64,000 nucleotides of DNA from Mesorhizobium sp. B2-1-8 (GCF_006442545.2 NZ_CP083952.1:4503501-4567500), one strand, 5' to 3'; numbered from the stretch's first letter, positions 18,397-28,256 are shown. Numbers and translations: made by a program. Notes: generated by a model from the letters alone, not told the origin.

Positions 18397-18969
18397 ATGG
18401 CCATACACAAGGTCGGTTATCTCATCGGCAGCCTTGCCCGGGAATCCATCAACCGCAAGCTCGCGAAGGCGCTCGTTCAACTTGCCCCTCCAGAACTCGA
18501 AATGACGGAAATCGGCTTCAAGGATCTGCCGCTCTACAGCTACGACTATGACGCCAATTTCCCACCAGCCGCCCAAGCTTTCAAAAAGGCGATCGCCTCC
18601 GTTCAGGCCGTGCTGTTCGTCACCCCGGAGTATAACCGCTCGATCCCCGGCGGACTGAAGAACGCAATAGACTGGGCCAGTCGCCCCTACGGCAAGAATT
18701 CATTCGCGCGCAAACCGTCCGCCGTCATCGGAACATCACCGGGAGCCATCGCGACCGCCGTCGCCCAACAAAGCCTGCGCAGCGTTCTGGGTTTCTGCAA
18801 CTCGCCGCAGATGAACGCGCCCGAAGCCTATATCCAGTTCACGCCGGGGCTGATCACGGATGAGGGCGAGGTGACGGTTGAATCCACCGAGGACTTCCTG
18901 CGCAACTATATGGCCGAGTTCCATATGTTCATCGCGCGGGTGCTTCAGGTCCTGCCGCCGGACGCATAA
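18397..18969 (+). CDS. NADPH-dependent FMN reductase
   Basis: A 190-aa flavodoxin-like reductase of the ChrR/YieF family. The FMN phosphate loop is GSLARESINRKLAKAL near residue 8, and the family motif TPEYNRSIPGGLKNAIDWAS is near residue 77. Relatives reduce quinones, chromate or azo dyes with NAD(P)H, protecting against redox cycling. The start follows GGAGAG. It converges with the MFS gene 14 bases away. The natural substrate cannot be read from sequence. Confidence 0.9.
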   Translation: MAIHKVGYLIGSLARESINRKLAKALVQLAPPELEMTEIGFKDLPLYSYDYDANFPPAAQAFKKAIASVQAVLFVTPEYNRSIPGGLKNAIDWASRPYGKNSFARKPSAVIGTSPGAIATAVAQQSLRSVLGFCNSPQMNAPEAYIQFTPGLITDEGEVTVESTEDFLRNYMAEFHMFIARVLQVLPPDA

Positions 18970-18983
18970 TTTTCAAATCGGCG

Positions 18984-20198
18984 TCAAGCCGGTCGCAAGC
19001 TCGTTATCTTCAGCGCGCCGAGTGCCACGAAGCAGAGGGCGGCGACCGGAAAGATCATCCAGTTCAGCATCGTCCAGCCCCAGGCGTTGTAGACCATGCC
19101 CGACATCAGCGACGCGCAGGCGACGGAGCCGAACAGGACGAAGTCGTGGAAGCCCTGCACCTTGCCCTTTTCGGAAGGGTGGTAGCTGGCCGCCACCATG
19201 GCGGTGGCGCCGATGAAGGCGAAATTCCAGCCGAGGCCGAGCAGGATAAGCGCTGCCCAGAATTGCCACAGCGCCAGGCCCGACAGTGCAACGACGGCAC
19301 AGCCGGTCAGCAACAGCAGGCCGATGGCGACAATGCGCTCGGCGCCGAAGCGATGGATCAGCGAGCCGGTGAAGAAGCTTGGCCCGAACATCGCCATGAC
19401 ATGCCAGGAGATGCCCAGCGTCGCATCGTCCTCGGACAGGCCGCAGCCGACCATGGCGAGCGGCGCGCCGGTCATGACGAAACTCATCAGCGCGTAGCTG
19501 CCGACGGCGCAGAAGAGCGCCGCGACAAAACGCGGCTTTGTGACGATTTCGGAAAGGGGTCTGGCATCGCCGTCGGCAACGTCCACCACCTTGCTCGCGG
19601 CCTTCGCCGGCAAGCGCAGGAACGACAGGATGATGGCGCCGGCCGCCGCCAGCGGCAGGATCGAGGCGAAAGAACCGGCAAACATGACAGGCGCGAACAA
19701 TTCGCGGGTGAAGATGACGATCTGAGGTCCGAGAATGGCGGTGATGATGCCGCCGGCGAGCACGAAGGAGATGGCGCGCGCCTTGAACGCCGGCGGTGCG
19801 TTGTCGGCAGCGGCAAAACGGAACTGCTGGACGAAGGCGCCGCCGACGCCGATGACGAGCAATGCGAACGCGAACAGCCAGAAGCTGCCGTGGAACAATG
19901 CCAGGGTGGCGACCAGCCCGCCGAGCGCGGTGACGACGGTTCCGGTCATGAAGCCGCCCCGCTGGCCGAGCCATCGGATGATGGCCGCAGCCGGCAAGGC
20001 GCCGAGCGCCACGCCGAGATTGAAGCCAGTGATGGGCGCCGTCGCCAGGGATTTGTCGGCGCCGAGCAGATACTGCCCAGCCAGCGCGCCCATGGAGATG
20101 GCTATGGGAGCCGCCGAGCCGATGATCGCCTGCGAGGCGGCGAGGATCAGCGCGGTCCGCCGCGCCTCCTTGCCCGCCTCGACGGCGATGGCGGTCAC
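18984..20198 (-). CDS. MFS transporter
   Basis: A 404-aa protein with 12 predicted helices and a central cytoplasmic loop near residues 210-225 ([19 protein letters not shown]). The inter-helix 2-3 motif is degenerate ([15 protein letters not shown]). The start is a GTG at 20198, overlapping the nusB stop by four bases, so it is probably the last gene of the glyA/rib/nusB cluster. In many alphaproteobacteria this position is held by thiL. Substrate unknown; a riboflavin link is only guilt by location. Confidence 0.85.
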   Translation of the reverse strand: MTAIAVEAGKEARRTALILAASQAIIGSAAPIAISMGALAGQYLLGADKSLATAPITGFNLGVALGALPAAAIIRWLGQRGGFMTGTVVTALGGLVATLALFHGSFWLFAFALLVIGVGGAFVQQFRFAAADNAPPAFKARAISFVLAGGIITAILGPQIVIFTRELFAPVMFAGSFASILPLAAAGAIILSFLRLPAKAASKVVDVADGDARPLSEIVTKPRFVAALFCAVGSYALMSFVMTGAPLAMVGCGLSEDDATLGISWHVMAMFGPSFFTGSLIHRFGAERIVAIGLLLLTGCAVVALSGLALWQFWAALILLGLGWNFAFIGATAMVAASYHPSEKGKVQGFHDFVLFGSVACASLMSGMVYNAWGWTMLNWMIFPVAALCFVALGALKITSLRPA

Positions 20199-20695
20199 GA
20201 AGCGTCCTTGCCGCGGCCCTCGCCACGCACACGGCGTGACACACGGTCGAGCACGGCGTTGACCAGCTTCGGCTCGTCTTCCTCGTAGAAGGCCTTGGCG
20301 ATATCGACATATTCGGTGACGATCACCGCGACAGGCACGTCCTCGCGCTTCATCAGCTCATAGACGCCCGCGCGCAGAATGGCACGCAGCGTGGAATCGA
20401 GGCGCGACAGCGGCCAGTCGTCGGTCAGCGCCTGGCGGATGATCGGATCAATGGTCTTCTGGTTCTCGACAACGCCTGTCAGGATGGCGCGAAACCACTG
20501 CGCGTCCGCCTCGCGATAGAGCGCACCGTCGACTTCCTTGCCGAGGCGGAACGCCTCGTACTCGGCGGTGATCTCGAACACACCGCTGCCGGCAACATCC
20601 ATCTGGTAGAGCGCCTGCACGGCAGCCAGACGGGCAGCACCGCGCTTGTTGGCGTGGCGCACCGCGGGCTGTCCTGGCGAAGCGGGTTCGCTCAC
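20195..20695 (-). CDS. nusB: Transcription antitermination factor NusB
   Basis: A 166-aa RNA-binding protein that with NusE binds boxA RNA in rRNA operons. Family motifs are [17 protein letters not shown] near the N-terminus and the C-terminal [29 protein letters not shown] (split across two helices). The GTG start at 20695 overlaps the ribH stop by four bases (GTGA), giving coupling. The ribH-nusB pairing is conserved across alphaproteobacteria. Confidence 0.95.
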   Translation of the reverse strand: MSEPASPGQPAVRHANKRGAARLAAVQALYQMDVAGSGVFEITAEYEAFRLGKEVDGALYREADAQWFRAILTGVVENQKTIDPIIRQALTDDWPLSRLDSTLRAILRAGVYELMKREDVPVAVIVTEYVDIAKAFYEEDEPKLVNAVLDRVSRRVRGEGRGKDAS

Positions 20696-21186
20696 GATCG
20701 CGCTCCCAACTGTTCCTTCAGCGCGATCATGGTCAGCGCCGCACGCGCGGCAAAGCCGCCCTTGTCGCCTTCCGAGCGCTTGGCCCGCGTCCACGCCTGT
20801 GCATCGTTCTCGGTGGTCAGGATGCCGTTGCCGATGCAGACCGAGTCCTGCACGGACAGGTCCATGAGCGCACGGCTGGATTCATTGGCGACGATGTCGA
20901 AATGATAGGTATCGCCACGGATAACGGTGCCGAGCGCGACAAAACCGTCATAGCCCGTCCCGCCTTCGGCCATGCCGTCGAGCGCGAAGGTGATCACCGC
21001 GGGAATTTCGAGCGAACCGGGAACAGTAACGACGTCGTAAGTCGCGCCCGCTTCATCGAGCGCGCTTGTCGCGCCGTCGAGCAGCGCGTCGGCAAGGTCG
21101 TCGTGAAAGCGCGCCTCGATGATAAGCAAGTGCGCCTTCGTCTTGGGACGGATGAACGCCTTGCCGTGTTGGGATGTGCCAGCCAT
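20692..21186 (-). CDS. ribH: 6,7-dimethyl-8-ribityllumazine synthase
   Basis: A 164-aa enzyme of riboflavin synthesis that joins 5-amino-6-ribitylaminouracil with dihydroxybutanone phosphate. Seen are the substrate strand [15 protein letters not shown], the catalytic His95 in [16 protein letters not shown], and the C-terminal [13 protein letters not shown]. The start at 21186 follows CGGAGAC. In related genomes it directly follows ribE; here a toxin-antitoxin pair of about 600 bases separates the two. Confidence 0.96.
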   Translation of the reverse strand: MAGTSQHGKAFIRPKTKAHLLIIEARFHDDLADALLDGATSALDEAGATYDVVTVPGSLEIPAVITFALDGMAEGGTGYDGFVALGTVIRGDTYHFDIVANESSRALMDLSVQDSVCIGNGILTTENDAQAWTRAKRSEGDKGGFAARAALTMIALKEQLGARS

Positions 21187-21265
21187 AAATGTCTCCGGGG
21201 TCGCCGGTGACTTAGGCCGAAGCCGGTTTGATCGCAAGCGGAAGATTGCCCGTGGGCTAGTCGTC

Positions 21266-21544
21266 CTATCGATCCTCTCGCGTGTGCCACAGGCGCAGCA
21301 ACAGAATCGTGGCGTTCGCTATCTCATAGCGAATCTCGTAGTTGCCGACCAAAATGCGGCGGACTTCGCGCGGCTCGAACTCTTCCAGCTTCTCCCCGAT
21401 ACGCGGATTCTCGATTAGCCGTGCTGGGGCGGCAACCAGCGACTGCACCGCACGGGCTGCCGCCTGATTGTTCACTGCTGCAAGAAAGTCATGAAGCCTG
21501 ACCAGATCGGACAAAGCCTTACTGGTCCACTTCAGCTCCATCAA
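21266..21544 (-). CDS. ParE/RelE-superfamily toxin
   Basis: A 92-aa protein with the ParE/RelE fold: an N-terminal helix pair ([20 protein letters not shown]), the [20 protein letters not shown] strand region with basic residues, and a C-terminal [12 protein letters not shown]. The last segment has the Trp-His-Thr-Arg motif typical of this group. The frame starts four bases inside the end of the antitoxin gene. ParE members inhibit gyrase and RelE members cleave mRNA; I lean to ParE from the RLWHTRED ending. It lies inside the riboflavin operon. Confidence 0.88.
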   Translation of the reverse strand: MMELKWTSKALSDLVRLHDFLAAVNNQAAARAVQSLVAAPARLIENPRIGEKLEEFEPREVRRILVGNYEIRYEIANATILLLRLWHTREDR

Positions 21545-21801
21545 CGTGGTACCGGCAGTGGCTTTTCAGTACCAAGACTCTCGGCCCATGCCTGAACGGC
21601 CTGGTGGTCTATAACCCGACCAGCGTCGACATCGGCCAGCGCTTCAAGCGTGAGCCGTCGACGTTCCTCCTCCAAATCGACCCAAGCGGAAAGGGCTTGT
21701 TTGACGATCCACCCGCGCGGACGCTCAAGTCGAGCAGCCAGTTGGTCCACTTTCTCCGCAAGCGGTAGCGGAACATGAGCGGTGATAACTTTTGTGTCCA
21801 T
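21541..21801 (-). CDS. CopG/RHH-family antitoxin
   Basis: An 86-aa antitoxin. Residues 1-45 form a ribbon-helix-helix DNA-binding domain (KVITAHVPLPLAEKVDQLAA then GWIVKQALSAWV), and the C-terminal part should wrap the toxin. It precedes and overlaps the toxin gene by four bases, the classic order. An excellent palindromic operator lies at 21813-21845, just upstream of the start, so autoregulation is very likely. Confidence 0.88.
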   Translation of the reverse strand: MDTKVITAHVPLPLAEKVDQLAARLERPRGWIVKQALSAWVDLEEERRRLTLEALADVDAGRVIDHQAVQAWAESLGTEKPLPVPR

Positions 21802-21812
21802 TCAAGCCTCGC

Positions 21813-21845
21813 AATCAAGTTTAATCATAGCGATTAAAGTTGATT
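21813..21845. promoter_or_regulatory. Palindromic operator of the toxin-antitoxin pair
   Basis: Two 14-base arms, 21813-21826 and 21832-21845, are reverse complements except for one position, around the centre ATAGC. The inner part TTTAATC/GATTAAA is perfect. It begins 12 bases upstream of the antitoxin start and is AT-rich against a GC-rich background, as expected for an RHH antitoxin binding site overlapping the promoter. Confidence 0.8.
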
Positions 21846-21871
21846 AAGTCGAGGTGAGATTGGGGCTGTGC

Positions 21872-22489
21872 CTACAGCCCCTCTTTCGCCGCCTCCGCCA
21901 GCCGCGCCGCGTAGCGGGCCATGGTGTCGATCTCAAGATTGACGCGGTCGCCGGCCTTGCGCTCGCCCCAGGTGGTGACGGTCAGCGAATGATGGATCAA
22001 CAGCACGTCGAAGCGGGTGCCTTCGACCCTGTTGACGGTGAGCGAGGTGCCGTCGAGCGCGACGGAGCCTTTCGGCGCGATGAATTTCGCCAGATGGCGT
22101 GGCGCCTCCAGCGTAAAGCGCACCGCATCGCCCTCATCCCTGCGCTCGACAATCTCGGCGGTGCCGTCGACATGGCCCGAAACGATGTGGCCGCCGAGTT
22201 CGTCGCCGATCTTCAGCGCCCGCTCCAGATTGATCCTGGTGCCCGATTTCCAGCCCGCCGCCGTCGTCAGCCTGAGCGCCTCCTCCCAGGCCTCGACCTC
22301 GAACCAGCGCACATTCGAGCCGCTGTGGGGCAATGCCGTGACCGTCAGGCAGACGCCACCGCAGGAAATCGAGGCGCCGATGGCGATGGTCTCGGGATCA
22401 TAGGCGGTGTCGATGCGCAGTCCCACCCCTTCCCGCAGCGGCTTGATGGCGGCCACGGTGCCGATATCGGTGACAATGCCGGTAAACAT
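21872..22489 (-). CDS. ribE: Riboflavin synthase, alpha subunit
   Basis: A 205-aa enzyme that dismutates two lumazine molecules to riboflavin. It has the two-fold repeated lumazine-binding domain: MFTGIVTDIGTV with ISCGGVCLTV in the first half, and GHVDGTAEIVERRDE with SVALDGTSLTVN in the second. It lies six bases after ribD, so the two are co-translated. The intergenic region after its stop now holds the TA operator. Confidence 0.95.
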   Translation of the reverse strand: MFTGIVTDIGTVAAIKPLREGVGLRIDTAYDPETIAIGASISCGGVCLTVTALPHSGSNVRWFEVEAWEEALRLTTAAGWKSGTRINLERALKIGDELGGHIVSGHVDGTAEIVERRDEGDAVRFTLEAPRHLAKFIAPKGSVALDGTSLTVNRVEGTRFDVLLIHHSLTVTTWGERKAGDRVNLEIDTMARYAARLAEAAKEGL

Positions 22490-22495
22490 CGATCG

Positions 22496-23632
22496 CTATC
22501 CCTGAAAATCCCTGATCCATTCGGCGTAGCCGTCTTCGCCGAACCGCATCTCGCGCAGCTTGCGAAAATCTGCCGGGATATGGTCAGCGTCGACAGGCGA
22601 TGCAATGCCGTCTTCGCCGATCGCTTCCGGTCCCTGGAACAGCACGATGCGGTCGACCAGCCCGTCGGCCAGGAAAGCGCTCGCCACCTTGGCACCGCCC
22701 TCGACCAGCACGCTTGCCATGCCGAGCGCCGCCAGATCCTCAAGCAGTTCCGGCAATGCGACGCCGCCCTCGTGCGTCTCCGTGCCGATGAAGCGTACGC
22801 CGGCGCGCTCGAGTGCCGCCCGGCGCTGCGGATCGGCCTCCAGGCAAGCCGCTACGAAAAGCGGTACGCGATCGACGCCCGACACCAGCTTCGAGCCTTC
22901 CGGCAACCTGATCTGACGGTCGAGCACGATGCGTGCGGGTGAACGGTTCTCCAGCCCGGGCAAACGCACCGTCAGTGCCGGATCATCTTCCAGCGCCGTG
23001 CCGATCCCGACCAGGATAGCGTCCGCCTCGGCGCGCATCAGGTAGACTTCGCGGCGCGCCATGTCGCCTGTTATCGCGACCTGGCCGGCGCCTTCCCTGC
23101 CGATCTTGCCGTCGCTGGAAAGCGCAAGCTTCAGAATAATTTCCGGGCGCTTTCTCAGAGAACGAATCAAGTAGCCCGCCATCTGTTCGGCAGCTTCGGT
23201 GGCCAGGATCTTTTCCACCACTTCGACACCGGCCTCGCGCAGGATGGCATAGCCCTTGCCGGAGACCCGCGGATCGGGATCGCTGGCAGCGCCCACGACA
23301 CGCGCGATGCCGGCGTTGACCAGCGCGTTGGCGCAAGGCGGCGTGCGGCCGTGATGGGCGCAAGGCTCGAGCGTGACATAGGCGGTGGCGCCCCGCGCGA
23401 GTTCGCCGGCCTCGGCCAGCGCCTCGGTCTCGGCGTGCGGCCGACCGCCAATCGCGGTGACGCCGGTGCCGACGATCATCGGGCCTGAACCGTCGTCACG
23501 CACGATGATCGTGCCGACGGACGGATTGGTCGAGGTGCGACCGGCGTTCTTGCGCGACAGCCGCAAGGCCGCAGCCATGAAACGGCGGTCAAGGGCCGCT
23601 TGTTCGGCCTCGCTGCGTTGCGGTCCTGCCAT
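22496..23632 (-). CDS. ribD: Bifunctional pyrimidine deaminase/reductase RibD
   Basis: A 378-aa two-domain enzyme. The N-terminal deaminase (residues ~15-145) shows the zinc site His66-Ala-Glu68 in GGRPHAETEAL with Cys91 and Cys100 in TLEPCAHHGRTPPC. The C-terminal reductase (residues ~150-375) has KLALSSDGKIGREGAGQV and VLVEGGAKVASAFLA. It catalyses the second and third steps of riboflavin synthesis. It starts two bases after the nrdR stop and six bases before ribE. Confidence 0.95.
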   Translation of the reverse strand: MAGPQRSEAEQAALDRRFMAAALRLSRKNAGRTSTNPSVGTIIVRDDGSGPMIVGTGVTAIGGRPHAETEALAEAGELARGATAYVTLEPCAHHGRTPPCANALVNAGIARVVGAASDPDPRVSGKGYAILREAGVEVVEKILATEAAEQMAGYLIRSLRKRPEIILKLALSSDGKIGREGAGQVAITGDMARREVYLMRAEADAILVGIGTALEDDPALTVRLPGLENRSPARIVLDRQIRLPEGSKLVSGVDRVPLFVAACLEADPQRRAALERAGVRFIGTETHEGGVALPELLEDLAALGMASVLVEGGAKVASAFLADGLVDRIVLFQGPEAIGEDGIASPVDADHIPADFRKLREMRFGEDGYAEWIRDFQG

Positions 23633-23634
23633 CC

Positions 23635-24114
23635 TCAGCCGGCGTCCTCTTCGCTCTTTTCCTCGTCCCCCTTCAGCTCGCCGAGCAACTCGTGGAAATC
23701 CTTGGCCTCACGGAAATTGCGATAGACCGAGGCGAAGCGCACATAGGCGACATCGTCGAGCGACTTCAATGCATCCATGACCAGCCGGCCGACCTCGCCG
23801 GAAGCCACTTCCGTTTCGCCGGAGCTTTCGAGCTGGCGCACGATGCCGGTCACCGCGCGGTCGATGCGTTCGGGGTCGACATTGCGCTTGCGCACCGCGA
23901 TCTCGACCGAGCGCAACAGCTTGTCGCGGTCGAAGGGTACTTTTCGCCCTGATTTCTTGACCACGACGAGGTCGCGCAACTGCACGCGCTCGAACGTGGT
24001 GAAACGGCCGCCGCAATCGGGGCAGACACGCCGCCGGCGGATCGCCGCGCCGTCCTCGGCGGGGCGCGAATCCTTCACCTGCGTATCTTCGGACTGGCAA
24101 TAGGGACAGCGCAT
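23635..24114 (-). CDS. nrdR: Transcriptional repressor NrdR
   Basis: A 159-aa nucleotide-sensing repressor of ribonucleotide reductase genes. The zinc ribbon uses Cys3, Cys6, Cys31 and Cys34 ([28 protein letters not shown]). An ATP-cone follows from about residue 49 ([19 protein letters not shown]). The end is acidic ([12 protein letters not shown]). The glyA-nrdR-ribD order is typical for the class, but here a secreted-protein gene and 198 non-coding bases lie between glyA and nrdR. Confidence 0.96.
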   Translation of the reverse strand: MRCPYCQSEDTQVKDSRPAEDGAAIRRRRVCPDCGGRFTTFERVQLRDLVVVKKSGRKVPFDRDKLLRSVEIAVRKRNVDPERIDRAVTGIVRQLESSGETEVASGEVGRLVMDALKSLDDVAYVRFASVYRNFREAKDFHELLGELKGDEEKSEEDAG

Positions 24115-24312
24115 GGAGAGCCTTGGGTTCGCGAATCTGGTGAGGTGAAAGGATTAGAGCCTTTCCGGTGCGGATTGAAGCAGTTCCGTTTCTTCGACGG
24201 CCTGCCGCGCCTCAGAGATAGCGAGGCGCGAGGAAGATTGCCAGCGCGGCAAGCAGCCAGACGGCAATGCCCCTTTCCAGAGAATGTCCATCGTCCCCTG
24301 CCCGCCAAGCCG

Positions 24313-24894
24313 TTAAGGCGCAACGTCCTTGGTTGGGAAGCCGCAAGATGTGCCGAGATTGCGATAGGCCTTCGTGAAACCGTCCATCGGAATGCTGGCG
24401 ACGGCCTGCTTGCCGAAGGTGACGTCGAGCGACGTGACTTTTCGCATGGCCCGCAGCAGCGCGAGACTTGTCTTGGCCTGGTTGTCGATCGTCCAGCTGG
24501 GACGGCCATTGACGGCATCGTTGGAGTAAACCGTCGCGGAAACCTTGACGCCGGGATCGCCGAAAATGGCCGCGATCTTCTTGTCGGTCGGCAGGGTCCG
24601 GTTGTCGATGGTGATCATGACGGCCGGATAAGCATCGGGCGGCAGCGCATCGCCTGTCGAGATCGACAATGTCAGCGTGCCCGAATTGCCACCCGCGTCG
24701 AAGAACGCCGTGGAGGCGGCGCAGGTCTTGTGCGCGTCCTGGCCGGTGTCGAGCGTATCGACCATGGTGGTCCAGCGGCCGAAAGTGCTGGTGGCTGGCA
24801 TTTCCGGGGCGGGCTGCGTCTGCGCCAAAACAGGCCCGCAAGCAGCCAGCCAGCCGAAGGCGCCGAATGAGGCAAGACAAAAAATGCGCATCAT
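24313..24894 (-). CDS. Secreted protein of unknown function
   Basis: A 193-aa protein with a signal peptide (MMRIFCLASFGAFGWLAACG, with cleavage near LAQ). The mature part contains FGRWTTMVDTLD, a Cys pair (AHKTCAAS and near-terminal GTSCGF) that may form a disulfide, and a beta-rich middle. The style resembles invasion-associated locus B proteins, but the similarity is too loose to assign. The start at 24894 (or 24891) follows TGGAGAA. It is inserted between glyA and nrdR on the same strand, and its job is unknown. Confidence 0.7.
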   Translation of the reverse strand: MMRIFCLASFGAFGWLAACGPVLAQTQPAPEMPATSTFGRWTTMVDTLDTGQDAHKTCAASTAFFDAGGNSGTLTLSISTGDALPPDAYPAVMITIDNRTLPTDKKIAAIFGDPGVKVSATVYSNDAVNGRPSWTIDNQAKTSLALLRAMRKVTSLDVTFGKQAVASIPMDGFTKAYRNLGTSCGFPTKDVAP

Positions 24895-24970
24895 CAATTC
24901 TCCAGTTCCATGCGTCACCCGATCAGGGGTGACGCACCGCCGGTGGATAAAAGATGACGCTTCGCGCCCG

Positions 24971-25027
24971 GTCAACCGAGATAGGATGGTCAACCGGGAT
25001 AAGGATGGTCAACCGAGATAGGGATAG
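24971..25027. repeat. Three tandem 18-20 bp copies of the glyA stop region
   Basis: Copies at 24971-24988, 24989-25007 and 25008-25027 share the core GTCAACCGnGATAnGGATG. The right-most copy encodes the last residues and stop of glyA; the other two lie downstream as non-coding duplicates. Confidence 0.8.
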
Positions 25028-26322
25028 AGCGGGAACCGATCGGTCAATGCAACGACCTTGGCCTTGACCGCAGCCTCGACCGCGGCATTGCCTTCGTCGG
25101 AATTGGCGACCTTGAGCCCATCCAGCACCTCGGCGATCAGCTTGCCGATCTCACGGAATTCGGCCTGGCCGAAGCCGCGCGTGGTGCCGGCCGGCGTGCC
25201 CAGCCGTACGCCCGAAGTGACGAAGGGCTTTTCCGGGTCGAAGGGGATGCCGTTCTTGTTGCAGGTGATGTTGGCGCGACCAAGGGCCGCCTCGGCGCGC
25301 TTGCCGGTGGCGTTCTTGGGCCTGAGGTCGACCAGCATCAGGTGGTTGTCGGTGCCGCCGGAAACGATGTCCAGTCCAGTTTCCTTTAGGCTGGAGGCCA
25401 GCGCCTTGGCATTGGCGGCGACGCTTTCGGCATAGACCTTGAAGCTCGGCTTCAACGCTTCGCCGAAGGCCACCGCCTTGGCGGCGATGACATGCATCAG
25501 CGGGCCGCCCTGCAGGCCGGGGAACACCGCCGAGTTCATTTTCTTGGCGATATCCTCGTCATTGCACAGGATCATGCCGCCGCGCGGGCCGCGCAGCGAT
25601 TTGTGCGTGGTGGTCGTCACTACATGGGCGTGCGGCAGGGGCGAGGGATGCACGCCGCCAGCGACGAGGCCCGCGATGTGTGCCATATCGACCATCAGAT
25701 AGGCGCCGACCGCGTCCGCGATCTCGCGAAAGCGCTTCCAGTCCCAGATGCGCGAATAGGCTGTGCCGCCGGCCAGGATCAGCTTCGGCTTGGTCTCGTG
25801 CGCGGTCTTTTCGATGGCGTCCATGTCGAGCAGATGGTCTTCCTTGCGCACACCATAGGAGACGACCTTGAACCACTTGCCGCTCATGTTGACCGGCGAG
25901 CCGTGTGTGAGATGCCCGCCGGAATTGAGGTCGAGGCCCATGAAGGTGTCGCCGGGCTGCAGCAGCGCCAGGAACACCGCCTGGTTCATCTGACTGCCGG
26001 AATTCGGTTGGACGTTGGCGAAGTTGCAGCCGAACAGCTTTTTCGCGCGCTGGATGGCCAGTTCCTCGGCCACGTCGACGAACTGACAGCCGCCATAGTA
26101 CCGTTTGCCCGGATAGCCCTCGGCATATTTGTTGGTCATGATCGACCCCTGCGCTTCGAGCACGGCGCGAGAGACGATGTTCTCCGAAGCGATCAGCTCG
26201 ATCTCGTGGCGCTGGCGACCGAGTTCGTTGCGAATGGCGCCGAAGATCTCCGGATCGGCATCTTCCAAAGTGGTTTCGAAGAAGGATTCGAATTTGTTGG
26301 ACGCCGCCGCTGCTGTTGCCAT
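25009..26322 (-). CDS. glyA: Serine hydroxymethyltransferase
   Basis: A 437-aa PLP enzyme that interconverts serine and glycine while charging tetrahydrofolate with one-carbon units. The PLP lysine is Lys241 in [17 protein letters not shown]; other family blocks are [20 protein letters not shown] and the C-terminal [13 protein letters not shown]. The start at 26322 gives the family N-terminus; the frame is open to 26400 but runs into a palindromic repeat. The gene's last codons lie in a small tandem duplication. Confidence 0.97.
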   Translation of the reverse strand: MATAAAASNKFESFFETTLEDADPEIFGAIRNELGRQRHEIELIASENIVSRAVLEAQGSIMTNKYAEGYPGKRYYGGCQFVDVAEELAIQRAKKLFGCNFANVQPNSGSQMNQAVFLALLQPGDTFMGLDLNSGGHLTHGSPVNMSGKWFKVVSYGVRKEDHLLDMDAIEKTAHETKPKLILAGGTAYSRIWDWKRFREIADAVGAYLMVDMAHIAGLVAGGVHPSPLPHAHVVTTTTHKSLRGPRGGMILCNDEDIAKKMNSAVFPGLQGGPLMHVIAAKAVAFGEALKPSFKVYAESVAANAKALASSLKETGLDIVSGGTDNHLMLVDLRPKNATGKRAEAALGRANITCNKNGIPFDPEKPFVTSGVRLGTPAGTTRGFGQAEFREIGKLIAEVLDGLKVANSDEGNAAVEAAVKAKVVALTDRFPLYPYLG

Positions 26323-26361
26323 GGCCTGAGTTCCCCGGGGTTGAAAGGGTAAATTCTTGGA

Positions 26362-26403
26362 TGCCGTCGTCCCAAACCACTGGACGGTTCTGGGCGACAT
26401 GCA
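26362..26403. repeat. Single-palindrome relative of the 101-bp elements
   Basis: These 42 bases begin TGCCGTCGTCCC and end TGGGCGACATGCA, matching the ends of the second palindrome of the 101-bp elements (TGCATGTCGTTATCCC ... GGGCGACATGCA) with a divergent centre. The element is solitary, in the leader region of glyA. Confidence 0.65.
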
Positions 26404-26500
26404 TTGCGTTCGCCGGCCATTAACACAGTTGTTTTGGGCTCGCCACGTTTGCGGCGCGAAATTTGCTGGCCGGTTTGCGGCAAAGGTTCGACGCGGACCG

Positions 26501-28141
26501 CTATTTCCTGTTCCGCCGCTGCTTCAGCAAGGCCTCGGTCAAGGTGATTTCGGAAAACAGGGCGCGCATCGTGTGATCATTGATCTCTTGGCTGCGGAAC
26601 ATGGCGCGCAGCGCGGCGCGCTCGGCTTCGATGCCCGCTGCCCTGAGTTCCAGCTCCAGCCTGCCGGCTTCACGGGCCTCGGCACGGGCCTCGTCGGCTT
26701 CGTCGGAAGCCGCGATGCGTCGACGGTAACCTGCCACGATGCTGTCGGCGACGGCCAGCCGAGCCTCGACCGCCTCGCCCTCGCCTGCCTCGTTGGCGAT
26801 GCTCTCGATCCTGGCGATCGCCGCATTGGCGGCGCCGACGCGCGCCCGGCGCTCCTCCGCCGCGGCCGGATCCTCGCCCGGCTCGACCAGTCCCCGCGCG
26901 ATCCTGGGCAAGGCAAAGCTGGCAATTACGAGCGAGCAGATGATGACGCCGGCGGCGAGGAAGATCACGACATCGCGTGCCGGAAAGGGCGAGCCATCCT
27001 GCAAAGCCAGCGGCAATGACAGGATGCCCGCCAATGTGATGGCGCCGCGCACGCCGGCCACGGAGCCGGCGAGGCGGACGCGAAATCCAAACGGCTCGGC
27101 CTTGCGCTGGCCGAAACGCGCCGCGATCGCCTGGGCGATGTCGCCGACCCAGATCCACAGAAAGCGCAGCGCGATCAGGCAGAGCGTCAGGATCAGCACT
27201 GTCGCCATCGGCTCGATCAGCCAATGCCGGCTGGACAATTCCGGCGGGACCTTGCGGATGATGTCGGGAAGCTGCAGGCCGAGCAGAATGAAGAGAGCGC
27301 CATTGAAGACGAAAGTGAGCGTCGCCCACAGAGACAGGGTCTGCATGCGCGCCGACACGCCGAGGAAACGGAACATGCCGGTGACCCCGGTCAGCAGGCC
27401 GGCGGTCACCGCCGCCAGGACACCCGAGGCTCCGACATGCTCGGCGCCGAGATAGGCGACGAAAGGCAGCAGGATCATGACGAGAACCTGCGCCTCGGCC
27501 GGCACGCCACCGATGCGGTTGAGCAGTTGCAGCGCCCTGGCGGCGATGAACAGGGCCGCGACACCGGCCAGGATGCCGGCGGCGACGGCGTAGAGAAAGC
27601 TGAGCGAGGCTCCCGCGAAGGAGAAGCTGCCGGTCAATGCCGCCGCCACTGCAAAGCGGAACATGACCAGTCCCGACGCGTCGTTGAGCAGCGATTCGCC
27701 CTCCAATATGTGCATCAGCCGGGACGGGACCACATTCCTGTCGACGATCGAGGACACCGCCACGGCGTCGGTCGGCGACAGCACGGCGGCCAGCGCGAAA
27801 GCGACGACGAGCGGAATGCTCGGCACCAGCCAGTGCAAGGCATAGCCGAAGCCGACGATGGTGAAGAAGACGAGCCCGATGGCGAGATCGAGTATGGGTC
27901 CGCGCAAGGCGACGAGTTCGCGTTTGGGCGCCGCGAAGGCGTCGCCGAACAGAAGCGGCGGGATGAACACCAGCAGGAAAAGTTCGGGATCGATCTCGAC
28001 ATGCAGGCCCCTGGCGGGCCACGCCAGAGCCGCGCCGATGGCGATCTGCAGCACCGGCAGCGGCACCCGAACCAGCCGGACGAGCGCGCCGGACAGCGCC
28101 ACGAAGACGAGCACGACGAGAATGAAAATGGCGACGTCCAT
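26501..28141 (-). CDS. Na+/H+ antiporter, CPA1 (NhaP) family
   Basis: A 546-aa inner-membrane cation/proton exchanger with about 12 helices over residues 1-420. The CPA1 core shows [17 protein letters not shown] near residue 54, [13 protein letters not shown] near residue 121 and the double-acidic region [15 protein letters not shown] near residue 149. The last ~120 residues are a soluble, helical regulatory tail rich in Ala, Arg and Glu. It supports sodium and pH homeostasis. It is a single gene, followed on its 3' side by the glyA leader. Confidence 0.92.
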   Translation of the reverse strand: MDVAIFILVVLVFVALSGALVRLVRVPLPVLQIAIGAALAWPARGLHVEIDPELFLLVFIPPLLFGDAFAAPKRELVALRGPILDLAIGLVFFTIVGFGYALHWLVPSIPLVVAFALAAVLSPTDAVAVSSIVDRNVVPSRLMHILEGESLLNDASGLVMFRFAVAAALTGSFSFAGASLSFLYAVAAGILAGVAALFIAARALQLLNRIGGVPAEAQVLVMILLPFVAYLGAEHVGASGVLAAVTAGLLTGVTGMFRFLGVSARMQTLSLWATLTFVFNGALFILLGLQLPDIIRKVPPELSSRHWLIEPMATVLILTLCLIALRFLWIWVGDIAQAIAARFGQRKAEPFGFRVRLAGSVAGVRGAITLAGILSLPLALQDGSPFPARDVVIFLAAGVIICSLVIASFALPRIARGLVEPGEDPAAAEERRARVGAANAAIARIESIANEAGEGEAVEARLAVADSIVAGYRRRIAASDEADEARAEAREAGRLELELRAAGIEAERAALRAMFRSQEINDHTMRALFSEITLTEALLKQRRNRK

Positions 28142-28230
28142 GGCACGAATCCGGCTGTTTGCCGACCATCGCCAATCGCCGGAGCTTCGTCCAGCCGGTC
28201 AAAGGACTGGATCTGACGGCGTCCGCAACG

Positions 28231-28256
28231 AAAAAGCCGCCCTAGGGCGGCTTTTT
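28231..28256. terminator. Palindromic terminator upstream of the antiporter, after the transpeptidase
   Basis: A fully palindromic 26-base run, A5-GCCGCCC and its complement meeting at CTAG, is bounded by A5 and T7. It lies 20 bases past the end of the L,D-transpeptidase frame and should terminate that gene. Confidence 0.85.

Noticed and set aside
24212..24290. A short hydrophobic frame on the minus strand ending in LLAALAIFLAPRYL
   Set aside because: It looks like a single membrane helix, but no ATG, GTG or TTG start with a ribosome-binding site is in place; possible decayed mini-gene, not enough to call.
26323..26500. A glycine or other riboswitch before glyA
   Set aside because: The region contains a palindromic repeat remnant but no aptamer pattern that I recognise.
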